NCBI GenBank assembly: GCA_945836565.1
Contig: CAMALN010000067.1
Span: 1 to 7,835, forward strand
From: an uncultured Lachnospiraceae bacterium
GTDB taxonomy: Bacteria > Bacillota > Clostridia > Lachnospirales > Lachnospiraceae
Reading direction: 5' to 3'
Length of the DNA stretch: 7,835 nucleotides
Position 1 is the first letter of the stretch, and every line of letters starts with the position of its first letter. The notes beneath the pieces were generated by a model. It did no database searches and was not told the origin of the DNA. It was given only the letters and a program-made list of their open reading frames with translations. A program made the translations under genes and the position numbers. Shown here one piece after another: positions 1 to 6,173 of the stretch.

Positions 1-99
1 GAACTGTCTTTCCAAGGTCTTAATGTTTTTATCAAATTGACCAAAAATATTTTGAGCATATTGAACAGGTATATCTATTGTAGCTTCACAATTTCCCAC
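1..99 (-). CDS. phoH: PhoH-family ATPase, N-terminal fragment (cut by window edge)
   Basis: Thirty-three codons are visible, starting with GTG at 99-97 and running off the window at position 1. The start is supported by AAGGAG at 111-106, six bases upstream, and by its place one base after the yqfD stop (TAG A GTG). The visible peptide contains IPVQYAQNIFGQFDKNIK, which resembles the N-terminal region of PhoH proteins, where a short 'lfGxxdxnlkxlE' stretch precedes the P-loop ATPase domain. The ATPase domain itself lies outside the window. PhoH proteins are cytoplasmic ATPases with a proposed RNA-related role. The gene order yqfC-yqfD-phoH is known from Bacillus subtilis and is the main support for the name. 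The fragment alone would be too short to identify with certainty. Confidence 0.75.
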   Translation of the reverse strand, partial: MGNCEATIDIPVQYAQNIFGQFDKNIKTLERQF

Positions 100-100
100 T

Positions 101-1270
101 CTAATCTCCTTTGCTTCCTACACTTGTTTTATAGCTTATATAGCCCTTGGCTACATAGCCACCTTCTACGTGATATATTTTAACATTATTTTCTACTATT
201 TCTACCCCTTTTTTATGTAAATCCAACTCCTTTTTACTGAGTCTTTTATTTAGCTCAGCCTTTACCTCATTTTCACTTTCTTCTACATAAACGGTCTCAT
301 ATGGATATATTTTCTTCTTCCGAAGCTTAAAGGGCTGATAAAAATCCTTTCCGTTATCCGATTCCGCAAGCTCTGACACAGTATCATATTCCCCCAAGCC
401 TTTAGGCTTGAACAATTCTATCTCTGCCTCACCACAACATATACTATATATTGTTATAGGTGCCTTGTATTCCTTTTTATATCTACACAGCATTATTTCA
501 TCTCTATATTCTTCCTTTACCAATCCCTCAACATAACCCATTGCATTTACATAAGCCATATCCACAGCCTCTCCATAATCATTATATATAGTTATTTCAT
601 TCGATATCAAAACATCCCCTATATGTACCTCATCACCAATATTTACAACTGAAGTACCTGATATTGGAATAATATTTGTAATTGTACAATCGATATCTGA
701 AACCAGCGGGTTATTATTCATTGACACTACATCATTTTCAGTACTTACTGCGTCGTATATATCAACATTGACTGTTGTGCCCTTCTTACTTATGCTTATC
801 CATTTTATATCAATTAGCTCTTCCTTTAATTCTATTTCCAGTTTAGAACAATTAACCCTTTTCTTTCCACATCCTATATATACATTTTTTTCATGCAGCT
901 TTTCCATAATCTGTTCATCACTGTATATAAGATTTCCATTTATTCTTATGTTCCATATATACCTACTCATTATCAGCATATAGCAAATATACATTGCAAG
1001 AAGCAGCAATGCACATTTTGACACTTTCTTCGATAAAATATTAGGCAGCCCTTTTCTTGCCAATATGCTATATTTTATATTTGTTTTTTCAAAAAAAGAG
1101 GAAAGCCTTTTAAAATCGCTTTCACTCAAACTAAAATGTGTATATTCCTCTTCATATACCACATCATACAATAATATATTATTTCTGCTGCAGTAATTAG
1201 CAAATCTCAGATATCTGTCTGTTTCAATAGAAATTGTATATAACCCTTTTATAAACAACTCCACATTCAT
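101..1270 (-). CDS. yqfD: Sporulation protein YqfD (membrane anchored)
   Basis: The product has 389 residues, close to the roughly 400 of Bacillus subtilis YqfD. The N-terminal domain (about 1-82) is soluble. One membrane segment follows at about 84-102 (ALLLLAMYICYMLIM), then a long extracytoplasmic part. Residues about 108-172 (from IRINGN to VDIYDA) look like a POTRA-like alpha/beta module. Residues about 204-225 (SGTSVVNIGDEVHIGDVLIS) form the 'G..V..GD.V..GD.L' segment typical of this family. The start is the ATG at 1270-1268, with AGGAA at 1285-1281 overlapping the yqfC stop. The gene is 14 nt after yqfC and one base before phoH. In B. subtilis yqfD is a mother-cell sporulation gene whose biochemical role is unclear. 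Family assignment is firm from content and synteny; molecular function is unknown. Confidence 0.9.
   Translation of the reverse strand: MNVELFIKGLYTISIETDRYLRFANYCSRNNILLYDVVYEEEYTHFSLSESDFKRLSSFFEKTNIKYSILARKGLPNILSKKVSKCALLLLAMYICYMLIMSRYIWNIRINGNLIYSDEQIMEKLHEKNVYIGCGKKRVNCSKLEIELKEELIDIKWISISKKGTTVNVDIYDAVSTENDVVSMNNNPLVSDIDCTITNIIPISGTSVVNIGDEVHIGDVLISNEITIYNDYGEAVDMAYVNAMGYVEGLVKEEYRDEIMLCRYKKEYKAPITIYSICCGEAEIELFKPKGLGEYDTVSELAESDNGKDFYQPFKLRKKKIYPYETVYVEESENEVKAELNKRLSKKELDLHKKGVEIVENNVKIYHVEGGYVAKGYISYKTSVGSKGD
106..111 (-). promoter_or_regulatory. Ribosome binding site of phoH
   Basis: AAGGAG lies inside the last codons of yqfD, six bases before the GTG at 99. It decides the non-ATG start of phoH and suggests translational coupling to yqfD. 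Confidence 0.7.
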
Positions 1271-1284
1271 TATACATCATTTCC

Positions 1285-1506
1285 TCAATTCATTTCTTTA
1301 CTTATTCGTGTGTAATTAACAGATGTTACTGTTCCGGTAATTTGCAAATCACTATTTCCAAGCTCAGCTATTACAAAATTATCTCCGCATACATCTATAC
1401 AATATTCCCTTGTACATACGGATATATGTTTTGTGTCAAAGCCTTTTATCATGCTAAAGCCTTCAATATGAATTTGAGTTTCGTTTTCTAAAATAATTCT
1501 AAACAT
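1285..1506 (-). CDS. yqfC: YabP/YqfC-family sporulation protein
   Basis: A 73-residue acidic protein directly upstream of yqfD. The segment ETQIHIEGFSMIKGFDTKHI and the later block around residues 30-60 fit the small beta-rich YabP/YqfC family ('n..i.IEnyk.il.yt...i.i.t....i.G..l.I......l.I.G.i'). YqfC and YqfD are normally co-transcribed in the mother cell during sporulation. The start is odd. The ATG at 1506-1504 has no Shine-Dalgarno sequence, and an in-frame TAA lies only two codons upstream (1515-1513), so the frame cannot be extended. Relatives usually carry about ten or more extra N-terminal residues. No sequence resembling that missing part was seen in the other frames upstream. A sigma-E-like promoter is placed so that the leader would be only a few bases. 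The assignment rests on synteny plus weak sequence resemblance. Confidence 0.75.
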   Translation of the reverse strand: MFRIILENETQIHIEGFSMIKGFDTKHISVCTREYCIDVCGDNFVIAELGNSDLQITGTVTSVNYTRISKEMN

Positions 1507-1519
1507 ATAACATTATATT

Positions 1520-1548
1520 ACTGTATGTATTGAATTATTCTACAATGA
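1520..1548 (-). promoter_or_regulatory. Candidate sigma-E (mother-cell sporulation) promoter for yqfC-yqfD
   Basis: Read on the minus strand, CATACAGT (1527-1520) matches 7 of 8 positions of the sigma-E -10 consensus CATACAnT-type element. TCATTGT (1548-1542), 14 nt upstream, matches 5 of 7 positions of the kmATATT-type -35. The B. subtilis yqfC-yqfD genes are sigma-E controlled, which makes the match more credible. The predicted transcript start would be near 1513, about 7 nt before the yqfC ATG. A perfect TATAAT at 1517-1512 also lies here but has no -35 at proper spacing. Confidence 0.5.
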
Positions 1549-1561
1549 AACCTTTCCCATC

Positions 1562-1595
1562 AAAAAAAACGTCCTACGATTACTCATAGGACGTT
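1562..1595 (-). terminator. Intrinsic terminator of rpsU
   Basis: A perfect 9-bp stem (AACGTCCTA with TAGGACGTT; arms 1595-1587 and 1576-1568) encloses a 10-nt loop. It is followed by T residues on the minus strand, giving eight consecutive Ts at 1569-1562 when the last two stem bases are counted. It lies about 20 nt after the rpsU stop codon and separates rpsU from yqfC. The plus-strand reading has no T-run, so it acts on minus-strand transcription. Confidence 0.93.
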
Positions 1596-1615
1596 GTTAT
1601 TATCATGTAAACAGC

Positions 1616-1792
1616 TTATTTATACTTACGCTTTCTAGCTGCCTCTGACTTTTTCTTACGCTTAACACTTGGCTTCTCGTAATGCTCTCTCTTACGAATC
1701 TCCTGCTGAATGCCAGCCTTTGCACAGTTTCTCTTGAATCTGCGAAGCGCGCTATCCAAAGTCTCATTCTCTTTAACTATTACGTTAGACAT
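1616..1792 (-). CDS. rpsU: 30S ribosomal protein S21
   Basis: A 58-residue basic protein, the usual length for bS21 in Firmicutes. It starts [20 protein letters not shown], includes [20 protein letters not shown], and ends in a Lys/Arg-rich tail rich in RKKK and ARKRKYK. S21 is a small-subunit protein near the anti-Shine-Dalgarno region of 16S rRNA. The open frame continues upstream to a TTG at 1858. The ATG at 1792 is chosen because family similarity begins exactly there and GGAGGGAGGG lies just upstream, while the upstream extension shows no family similarity and lacks an RBS. The gene has its own promoter and terminator and is therefore monocistronic. In many Firmicutes yqeY follows rpsU; here the yqfC-yqfD-phoH block follows instead. 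Confidence 0.97.
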   Translation of the reverse strand: MSNVIVKENETLDSALRRFKRNCAKAGIQQEIRKREHYEKPSVKRKKKSEAARKRKYK

Positions 1793-1802
1793 ACTTTTCT
1801 CA

Positions 1803-1812
1803 CCCTCCCTCC
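1803..1812 (-). promoter_or_regulatory. Ribosome binding site of rpsU, next to a leader hairpin
   Basis: GGAGGGAGGG (1812-1803) is 10 nt from the ATG at 1792 and fixes the short start of rpsU. Its first base is also the last base of the hairpin stem at 1812-1842, so folding of that stem could affect access to the site. Confidence 0.75.
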
Positions 1813-1842
1813 AGTTGTGAAATTTTCGTGCTACAACAACTG
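1812..1842 (-). promoter_or_regulatory. Hairpin in the rpsU leader, just before the RBS
   Basis: CAGTTGT (1842-1836) pairs perfectly with ACAACTG (1818-1812) around a 17-nt loop. A second, weaker stem, TTTGG with CCAAA, lies immediately upstream (about 1859-1843). Both are inside the predicted leader of about 75 nt. They could modulate translation of S21, but I recognise no known ribosomal-protein leader motif, and a 7-bp stem can arise by chance. Confidence 0.35.
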
Positions 1843-1872
1843 TTTGGGTTAATTCCAAATTGCACTTATAGA

Positions 1873-1901
1873 ATTATATACACAAATCAATATTACGTCA
1901 A
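1873..1901 (-). promoter_or_regulatory. Sigma-A promoter of rpsU
   Basis: TTGACG (1901-1896) and TATAAT (1878-1873) are separated by exactly 17 nt. This gives 5 of 6 and 6 of 6 consensus matches at the best spacing. Transcription should begin near 1867, giving a leader of about 75 nt to the rpsU ATG. The promoter lies in the gap between the CapA-like gene and rpsU. Confidence 0.92.
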
Positions 1902-1916
1902 GTAGAAAATATTGAT
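1886..1916. repeat. Perfect 9-bp inverted repeat bracketing the -35 box of rpsU
   Basis: The arms ATCAATATT (plus strand 1886-1894) and AATATTGAT (plus strand 1908-1916) are exact reverse complements separated by 13 bases that contain the -35 hexamer. Arm centres are 22 bp apart, about two helical turns, as expected for a dimeric DNA-binding protein. It could be a repressor operator. It could also fold weakly as an RNA hairpin at the end of the CapA-like transcript, but no T-run follows. Confidence 0.45.
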
Positions 1917-1950
1917 ATTTTGTCTTTTTTACCCGGAATTTCTATCATAT

Positions 1951-3354
1951 CTATTGTATAACACCAGGCTTTGGAGTAATTACATATTTATCATTTTCCT
2001 CGGTATACTGAAGATTACCATAATCCATAACAACCTCAATGACATGATCCTTTGCATAATCTATTCTATTCCAATCCTTTTCAGACAGAAAATCAAAATC
2101 GCTCTTATGATTATATGCCTCAAGCACCGGTATAACACCTATAGTCTGATCCTTCCAATATACATAGGTTGGCTCCAATCTTATCTCTTCAACTCCGGTC
2201 ACAAAATCTCCGTCTACATATTGCTTTGAAAATTTGAAATCTGTTATTATACCAAGGTCCTTGTTCACACCGTCATATCTCTGACTCGAGATGAAATTAC
2301 CGAAGGAATATACCACATATCCCGTTCTTGTGCTTCCATCTGAATTTGTAATGGTTCTCACATCTATAGGCTCAACTACATGTGGATGCCCGCCGAATAT
2401 TACATCTGCTCCTGCTGCAAATAATCCATCCACAACCATCTCCTGCCACGAATCCGGAGTCTCTGTATACTCGGTTCCAAAATGAATAAGAGGACATACA
2501 AAATCCACGCCGGCTTTATCCAATGCCCTTACCTTTGCATACATTTCTTCTAACTTTGCATCATCATACATCTCAAGAGTATTGATACAATAAGGAGCAT
2601 CATCGGGAACAGGCAAACCGTTCGTAGCATATGTATATGCTACAAATCCAAAGGTTATACCATTTATCTCAACTATACAAAGTTCCTCGCTATCCTCCTT
2701 GGTTTTGAAGGTTCCTGTATGCATCAAGCCCAGGCTGTCGATATAATCTATGGTTGCATACAAACCATCCTCCCAGGAATCCAGTGAATGATTATTTGCT
2801 GTTTGCAGAAAGTCAACACCTATATCCTTAAGTGTGTCACCCAGACACTCCGGTGCATTGAACATAGGATATCCCGAATAACCACACACACCATTCATAG
2901 CACCATTATTTCTTCCTGCAAAGGTAGTCTCAAGATTTGCAATTGTCATATCCGCATCACATAGATACTTTGCAATATATGTGAAGCTGTCTGAAACATC
3001 AAAGGAATCCGTAGCAGGGTCATAGCTCCTCTCTATCTGCCATTCATGCATCATAACATCGCCTATCACTGTAAGGGTTACATATGTAGGCTTTGTTGTG
3101 ACAGGGATATCAGTTATAGAGAAGGTTGGTATCGCTTCAACATATATTGCAGCCTTATCTCCTTCATTAATAACCAATAGCTCCTTAGGAACTGTTCTTT
3201 TTTCCTCAGTCTTAAGCCTTTTAAATCCTTGTATAATCAGGACACCTAATATAAGCTCAATAACTAATATCAAAAGATACATTCTATTCAATTGTTTTAT
3301 TCTGGCTGCTTTCTTTTCAGCACGAAGCTGAGCTATTTTATCCTCTGTTGCCAT
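1951..3354 (-). CDS. CapA-like (PGA_cap) membrane-anchored metallophosphatase-fold protein
   Basis: A 467-residue protein with a short basic cytoplasmic N-terminus, one membrane anchor at about 26-43 (YLLILVIELILGVLII) and a spacer to about residue 90. A CapA/PGA_cap domain of the calcineurin-like metallophosphatase fold follows (about 91-375). The family motifs are all visible: IGDVMMH (97-103, metal ligand D99), ANLET (139-143), ANNHS (186-190), HFGTEY (291-296), GGHPHV (321-326) and YSFGNF (349-354). Relatives take part in poly-gamma-glutamate synthesis or export (CapA/PgsA), but many stand-alone copies have no assigned substrate. No capB, capC or pgs genes are in this window, so the capsule role is not supported. 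The active site should face outside the cell. It starts 19 nt after alaS, with AGGGG at 3369-3365 about 10 nt before the ATG, so it probably shares the alaS transcript. Confidence 0.88.
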   Translation of the reverse strand: MATEDKIAQLRAEKKAARIKQLNRMYLLILVIELILGVLIIQGFKRLKTEEKRTVPKELLVINEGDKAAIYVEAIPTFSITDIPVTTKPTYVTLTVIGDVMMHEWQIERSYDPATDSFDVSDSFTYIAKYLCDADMTIANLETTFAGRNNGAMNGVCGYSGYPMFNAPECLGDTLKDIGVDFLQTANNHSLDSWEDGLYATIDYIDSLGLMHTGTFKTKEDSEELCIVEINGITFGFVAYTYATNGLPVPDDAPYCINTLEMYDDAKLEEMYAKVRALDKAGVDFVCPLIHFGTEYTETPDSWQEMVVDGLFAAGADVIFGGHPHVVEPIDVRTITNSDGSTRTGYVVYSFGNFISSQRYDGVNKDLGIITDFKFSKQYVDGDFVTGVEEIRLEPTYVYWKDQTIGVIPVLEAYNHKSDFDFLSEKDWNRIDYAKDHVIEVVMDYGNLQYTEENDKYVITPKPGVIQ

Positions 3355-3373
3355 TCCCCGTTTTCCCCTGGTA

Positions 3374-6010
3374 TTAAAGCATCTTCTTTGCTTCCTCTAT
3401 TCCGGCAGCGAGTGCATCCTTTATACCGGCAGGGTTCTTTCCACCTGCCTGAGCCATATTCGGACGTCCTCCTCCGCCACCACCTACTATAGGTGCTATA
3501 GCCTTCACAATATTTCCTGCGTGTGCTCCTGCAGCTACAGCCTTATCTGTCGCCATAACTATAAGATTAACCTTGTCTCCGCAATCTGAAGCAAGAATCA
3601 CAACACCCTCTCCAATCTTATTCTTAAGATCATCCCCAAGTGTTCTAAGTGAGTTCATATCTGCATCCTTTACATCAACAGGTAGAAGCTTATATTCTCC
3701 AACAGCTACAGCAGCCGACAATGCATCTCCCGCAGCCTCCTTAGCCATCTTGTCCTTAAGCTTCTGATTCTCTGATGCAAGAGCCTTAATCTCAGCAAGC
3801 ATAGCCTCAATCTTCTCTGTAAGCTTTGCCGGCTCAGTCTTTGCTGCTGCGGCAGCAGTCATAAGCTCAGTCTCCAAATTCTTATAATAATCAAATGCTC
3901 CCTTAGAGGTAAGTGCCTCAATTCTTCTTACACCGGCTGCAATACCCTGCTCAGATATTATCTTAAATGTTGATATTACACCTGTATTCTTGACATGAGT
4001 ACCACCGCAAAGCTCCTTGGAGAAATCCCCCATAGATACAACTCTTACCGTATCGCCGTACTTTTCTCCGAACAAAGCCATAGCTCCTGTCTTCTTCGCA
4101 TCCTCCAATGTCATAACTGCCGTATCAACTGCTATATCATTTGCTATCTCAGCATTTACAATCTCTTCAACCTTTGCAAGCTGCTCCTTTGTAAGTGCCT
4201 GATTATGAGTAAAATCAAATCTTAATCTATCCATAGAAACATATGAACCGGCCTGTTCAACATGTCCTCCAAGCACCATCTTGAGTGCCTTCTGAAGAAG
4301 GTGTGTAGCAGAATGGTTATTACATGTAAGAGCTCTTCTATCTGCATCTACTGAAAGAGTAACCTTCTCGCCGGTAGTAAACTCACCACTCTCAACAAAA
4401 CCAAGATGAGCTATCTTGCCACCAACAACCTTTACGGTATCCTTTACTATAAATCTTCCTGTAGGTGTCTCTATGACTCCTGTATCACCGCACTGTCCAC
4501 CCATAGTAGCGTAAAATGGCGTCTTTGCGGTAAGTATCGAGCCATTGAAGCCCTCGGACAATGTTGTAACGACACTGTCCTCCGTTGTCATAGCTACTAT
4601 CTCTGAAGTCTCAGAAAGCCTATCATAGCCATCAAACTCAGTTGTTATTGCTGTATCAATATCCTCGTATATAGTTGCATCCGCACCCATATAGTTTGAT
4701 ACCTTTCTGGCATTTCTTGCAGTAGTTCTTTGAAGCTCCATACACTTATCAAAGCCGGCCTCATCAACGCTTATTCCCGCTTCTTCAGCAATTTCCTTTG
4801 TAAGGTCAAGTGGGAATCCATAGGTGTCATACAGCTTAAATGCATTCTCGCCGCAAAGCTCACTTTCACCCTTGCTCTTTATCTCATCAATATATCCGTT
4901 TAATATAGACAAGCCCTGGTCAATTGTCTTATTGAAATTCTCCTCTTCCTTATTGAGTGTAGCAAAGATATGCTCCTGCTTCTCTAAAAGCTCCGGATAC
5001 GCATCCTTTGATACCTCGATAACTGTCTTAGAAAGCTCTGCAAGGAAACGTCCCTCTATGCCAAGAAGTTTTCCGTGTCTTGCAGCTCGTCTTAAAAGTC
5101 TTCTGAGCACATAGCCTCTTCCTTCATTTGATGGAAGAATACCATCAGAGGTCATAAATGTAACTGAACGGATATGATCTGTAATAAGTCTTATAGATAC
5201 ATCCTTTTTCTCATCTTCCTTGTAGCTTACATGAGCCATATCACATATTTTGTCTCTTAATGCCTTGATTGTATCTACATCAAATATAGAATCAACATCC
5301 TGTACAACAACCGCAAGACGCTCAAGTCCCATACCTGTATCTATATTTTTCTGTACAAGCTCAGTATAGTTGTTATGTCCGTCGTTATCGAACTGTGTAA
5401 ATACGTTGTTCCAAACCTCCATATATCTGTCACAATCACAGCCCACAGTACAGCCCGGCTTACCGCAGCCATACTTCTCACCTCTGTCATAGTACACCTC
5501 AGAACAAGGTCCGCAAGGACCTGCACCATGCTCCCAGAAGTTATCAGCCTTACCAAACTTAAATATACGGTCAGCGGCTACACCAATCTCCTTATTCCAT
5601 ATATCAAAGGCTTCGTCATCCTCCTCATATACGGATGGGTATAATCTGTCCTTGTCAAGTCCTACTACCTCTGTGAGAAACTCCCAGGTCCAGGCAATAG
5701 CCTCATGCTTGAAGTAATCACCAAACGAGAAATTACCAAGCATCTCAAAAAATGTACCATGTCTTGCAGTCTTACCCACATTCTCGATATCACCTGTACG
5801 TATACACTTCTGACAGGTTGTCATCCTTGTTCTTGGCGGAATCTCCTGTCCGGTGAAATATGGCTTTAACGGAGCCATACCGGAATTGATAAGTAAAAGA
5901 CTGTTATCATTGTGTGGAATCAAAGAGAAGCTGGCATGCTTAAGATGTCCTTTGCTCTCAAAGAATTCCAAAAACATTTTTCTAAGTTCGTTTACACCGT
6001 ATTTTTGCAC
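3374..6010 (-). CDS. alaS: Alanine--tRNA ligase
   Basis: The product has 878 residues, the normal full length. It charges tRNA-Ala with alanine in the cytoplasm. The order is: class II catalytic domain (about 1-240, with motif 2 around TRMTTCQKCIRTGDIENVGK and EMLGNFSFGDYF at 89-100), tRNA-recognition domain (GRGYVLRRLLRRAARHG region), editing domain, and C-terminal DHHA1/C-Ala domain. Editing-site zinc ligands are present as HSATH (H566, H570) and CGGTH (C668, H672). The C-terminal GGGGGGRPNMAQAGG segment lies around 843-857 (R849). A Cys-rich insert (C182, C187, C191, C193) is typical of clostridial AlaRS. The start is GTG at 6010-6008, with AGGAGG 8 nt upstream. The gene begins 12 nt after the 45-codon gene. 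No T-box leader is present or possible here. Confidence 0.98.
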   Translation of the reverse strand: MQKYGVNELRKMFLEFFESKGHLKHASFSLIPHNDNSLLLINSGMAPLKPYFTGQEIPPRTRMTTCQKCIRTGDIENVGKTARHGTFFEMLGNFSFGDYFKHEAIAWTWEFLTEVVGLDKDRLYPSVYEEDDEAFDIWNKEIGVAADRIFKFGKADNFWEHGAGPCGPCSEVYYDRGEKYGCGKPGCTVGCDCDRYMEVWNNVFTQFDNDGHNNYTELVQKNIDTGMGLERLAVVVQDVDSIFDVDTIKALRDKICDMAHVSYKEDEKKDVSIRLITDHIRSVTFMTSDGILPSNEGRGYVLRRLLRRAARHGKLLGIEGRFLAELSKTVIEVSKDAYPELLEKQEHIFATLNKEEENFNKTIDQGLSILNGYIDEIKSKGESELCGENAFKLYDTYGFPLDLTKEIAEEAGISVDEAGFDKCMELQRTTARNARKVSNYMGADATIYEDIDTAITTEFDGYDRLSETSEIVAMTTEDSVVTTLSEGFNGSILTAKTPFYATMGGQCGDTGVIETPTGRFIVKDTVKVVGGKIAHLGFVESGEFTTGEKVTLSVDADRRALTCNNHSATHLLQKALKMVLGGHVEQAGSYVSMDRLRFDFTHNQALTKEQLAKVEEIVNAEIANDIAVDTAVMTLEDAKKTGAMALFGEKYGDTVRVVSMGDFSKELCGGTHVKNTGVISTFKIISEQGIAAGVRRIEALTSKGAFDYYKNLETELMTAAAAAKTEPAKLTEKIEAMLAEIKALASENQKLKDKMAKEAAGDALSAAVAVGEYKLLPVDVKDADMNSLRTLGDDLKNKIGEGVVILASDCGDKVNLIVMATDKAVAAGAHAGNIVKAIAPIVGGGGGGRPNMAQAGGKNPAGIKDALAAGIEEAKKML

Positions 6011-6018
6011 TTGTTTAT

Positions 6019-6024
6019 CCTCCT
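6019..6024 (-). promoter_or_regulatory. Ribosome binding site of alaS
   Basis: AGGAGG (6024-6019) overlaps the stop codon (6025-6023) of the small upstream gene and is 8 nt from the alaS GTG. It supports the GTG start and suggests coupled translation. Confidence 0.88.
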
Positions 6025-6160
6025 ACTGCTGATTGGCATTCTCAGCATTACTTTTATTCTTTCTTATAGTCTTTCCTACAAAGATGCCTGCTCCGGCACA
6101 AATTATCATTGCAAGAAACTTTACAACATATTTTACAATCTCAGAAATCAATGCATTCAT
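6023..6160 (-). CDS. 45-residue single-pass membrane protein between hisIE and alaS
   Basis: This short gene is read directly from the minus strand: ATG at 6160-6158, TAG at 6025-6023, 45 residues. The protein starts MNALISEIVKYVVKF and continues with a hydrophobic stretch, LAMIICAGAGIFVG (about 16-29), containing a GxxxG pattern (G25, G29). It ends with a basic then polar tail (KTIRKNKSNAENANQQ). One membrane helix with a cytoplasmic C-terminus is expected from the positive charges after the helix. An ideal AGGAGG lies 7 nt before the ATG, and the gene fills the hisIE-alaS gap exactly (11 and 12 nt spacings), which argues that it is really translated. I do not recognise a characterised family. 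Small membrane proteins with a similar layout occur in related clostridia, as far as I recall. Function unknown. Confidence 0.75.
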   Translation of the reverse strand: MNALISEIVKYVVKFLAMIICAGAGIFVGKTIRKNKSNAENANQQ

Positions 6161-6167
6161 ATGGATA

Positions 6168-6173
6168 CCTCCT
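6168..6173 (-). promoter_or_regulatory. Ribosome binding site of the 45-residue gene
   Basis: AGGAGG (6173-6168) overlaps the hisIE stop codon (6174-6172) and lies 7 nt from the ATG at 6160. Its perfect match and placement are the main evidence that the short gene is translated. Confidence 0.85.

Noticed and set aside
768..983. Plus-strand open frame inside yqfD, and similar plus-strand frames over the CapA-like gene, alaS and hisIE
   Set aside because: They lie opposite well-supported genes, have no ribosome binding sites or recognisable domains, and have the hydrophobic or Ser/Thr-rich composition expected of antisense shadows.
1512..1517. TATAAT as a sigma-A promoter of yqfC
   Set aside because: It is a perfect -10, but no -35 is found at 16-18 nt; the nearest TTGTAG is 22 nt away. 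The sigma-E-like pair fits better in spacing and in biology.
1793..1858. N-terminal 22-codon extension of S21 starting at TTG
   Set aside because: It has no ribosome binding site and no similarity to S21. The ATG at 1792 has a strong site and starts at the family N-terminus. The extension is simply the open leader region.
1905..1920. AT-only hairpin (AAAATA/TATTTT) after the CapA-like gene as an intrinsic terminator
   Set aside because: The stem has no G-C pairs and no clean T-run follows. It cannot be called a terminator from sequence; readthrough into rpsU is possible.
1905..1950. A separate gene or RNA in the CapA-rpsU gap
   Set aside because: Only the rpsU promoter and its inverted repeat are visible; there is no ORF with a ribosome binding site and no recognised RNA family.
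5341..5556. Minus-strand 71-codon frame inside alaS
   Set aside because: It overlaps the conserved catalytic domain of alaS in another frame and shows no features of its own.
6011..6022. T-box riboswitch upstream of alaS
   Set aside because: Only 12 nt separate alaS from the preceding gene and no specifier, antiterminator or terminator elements exist there.
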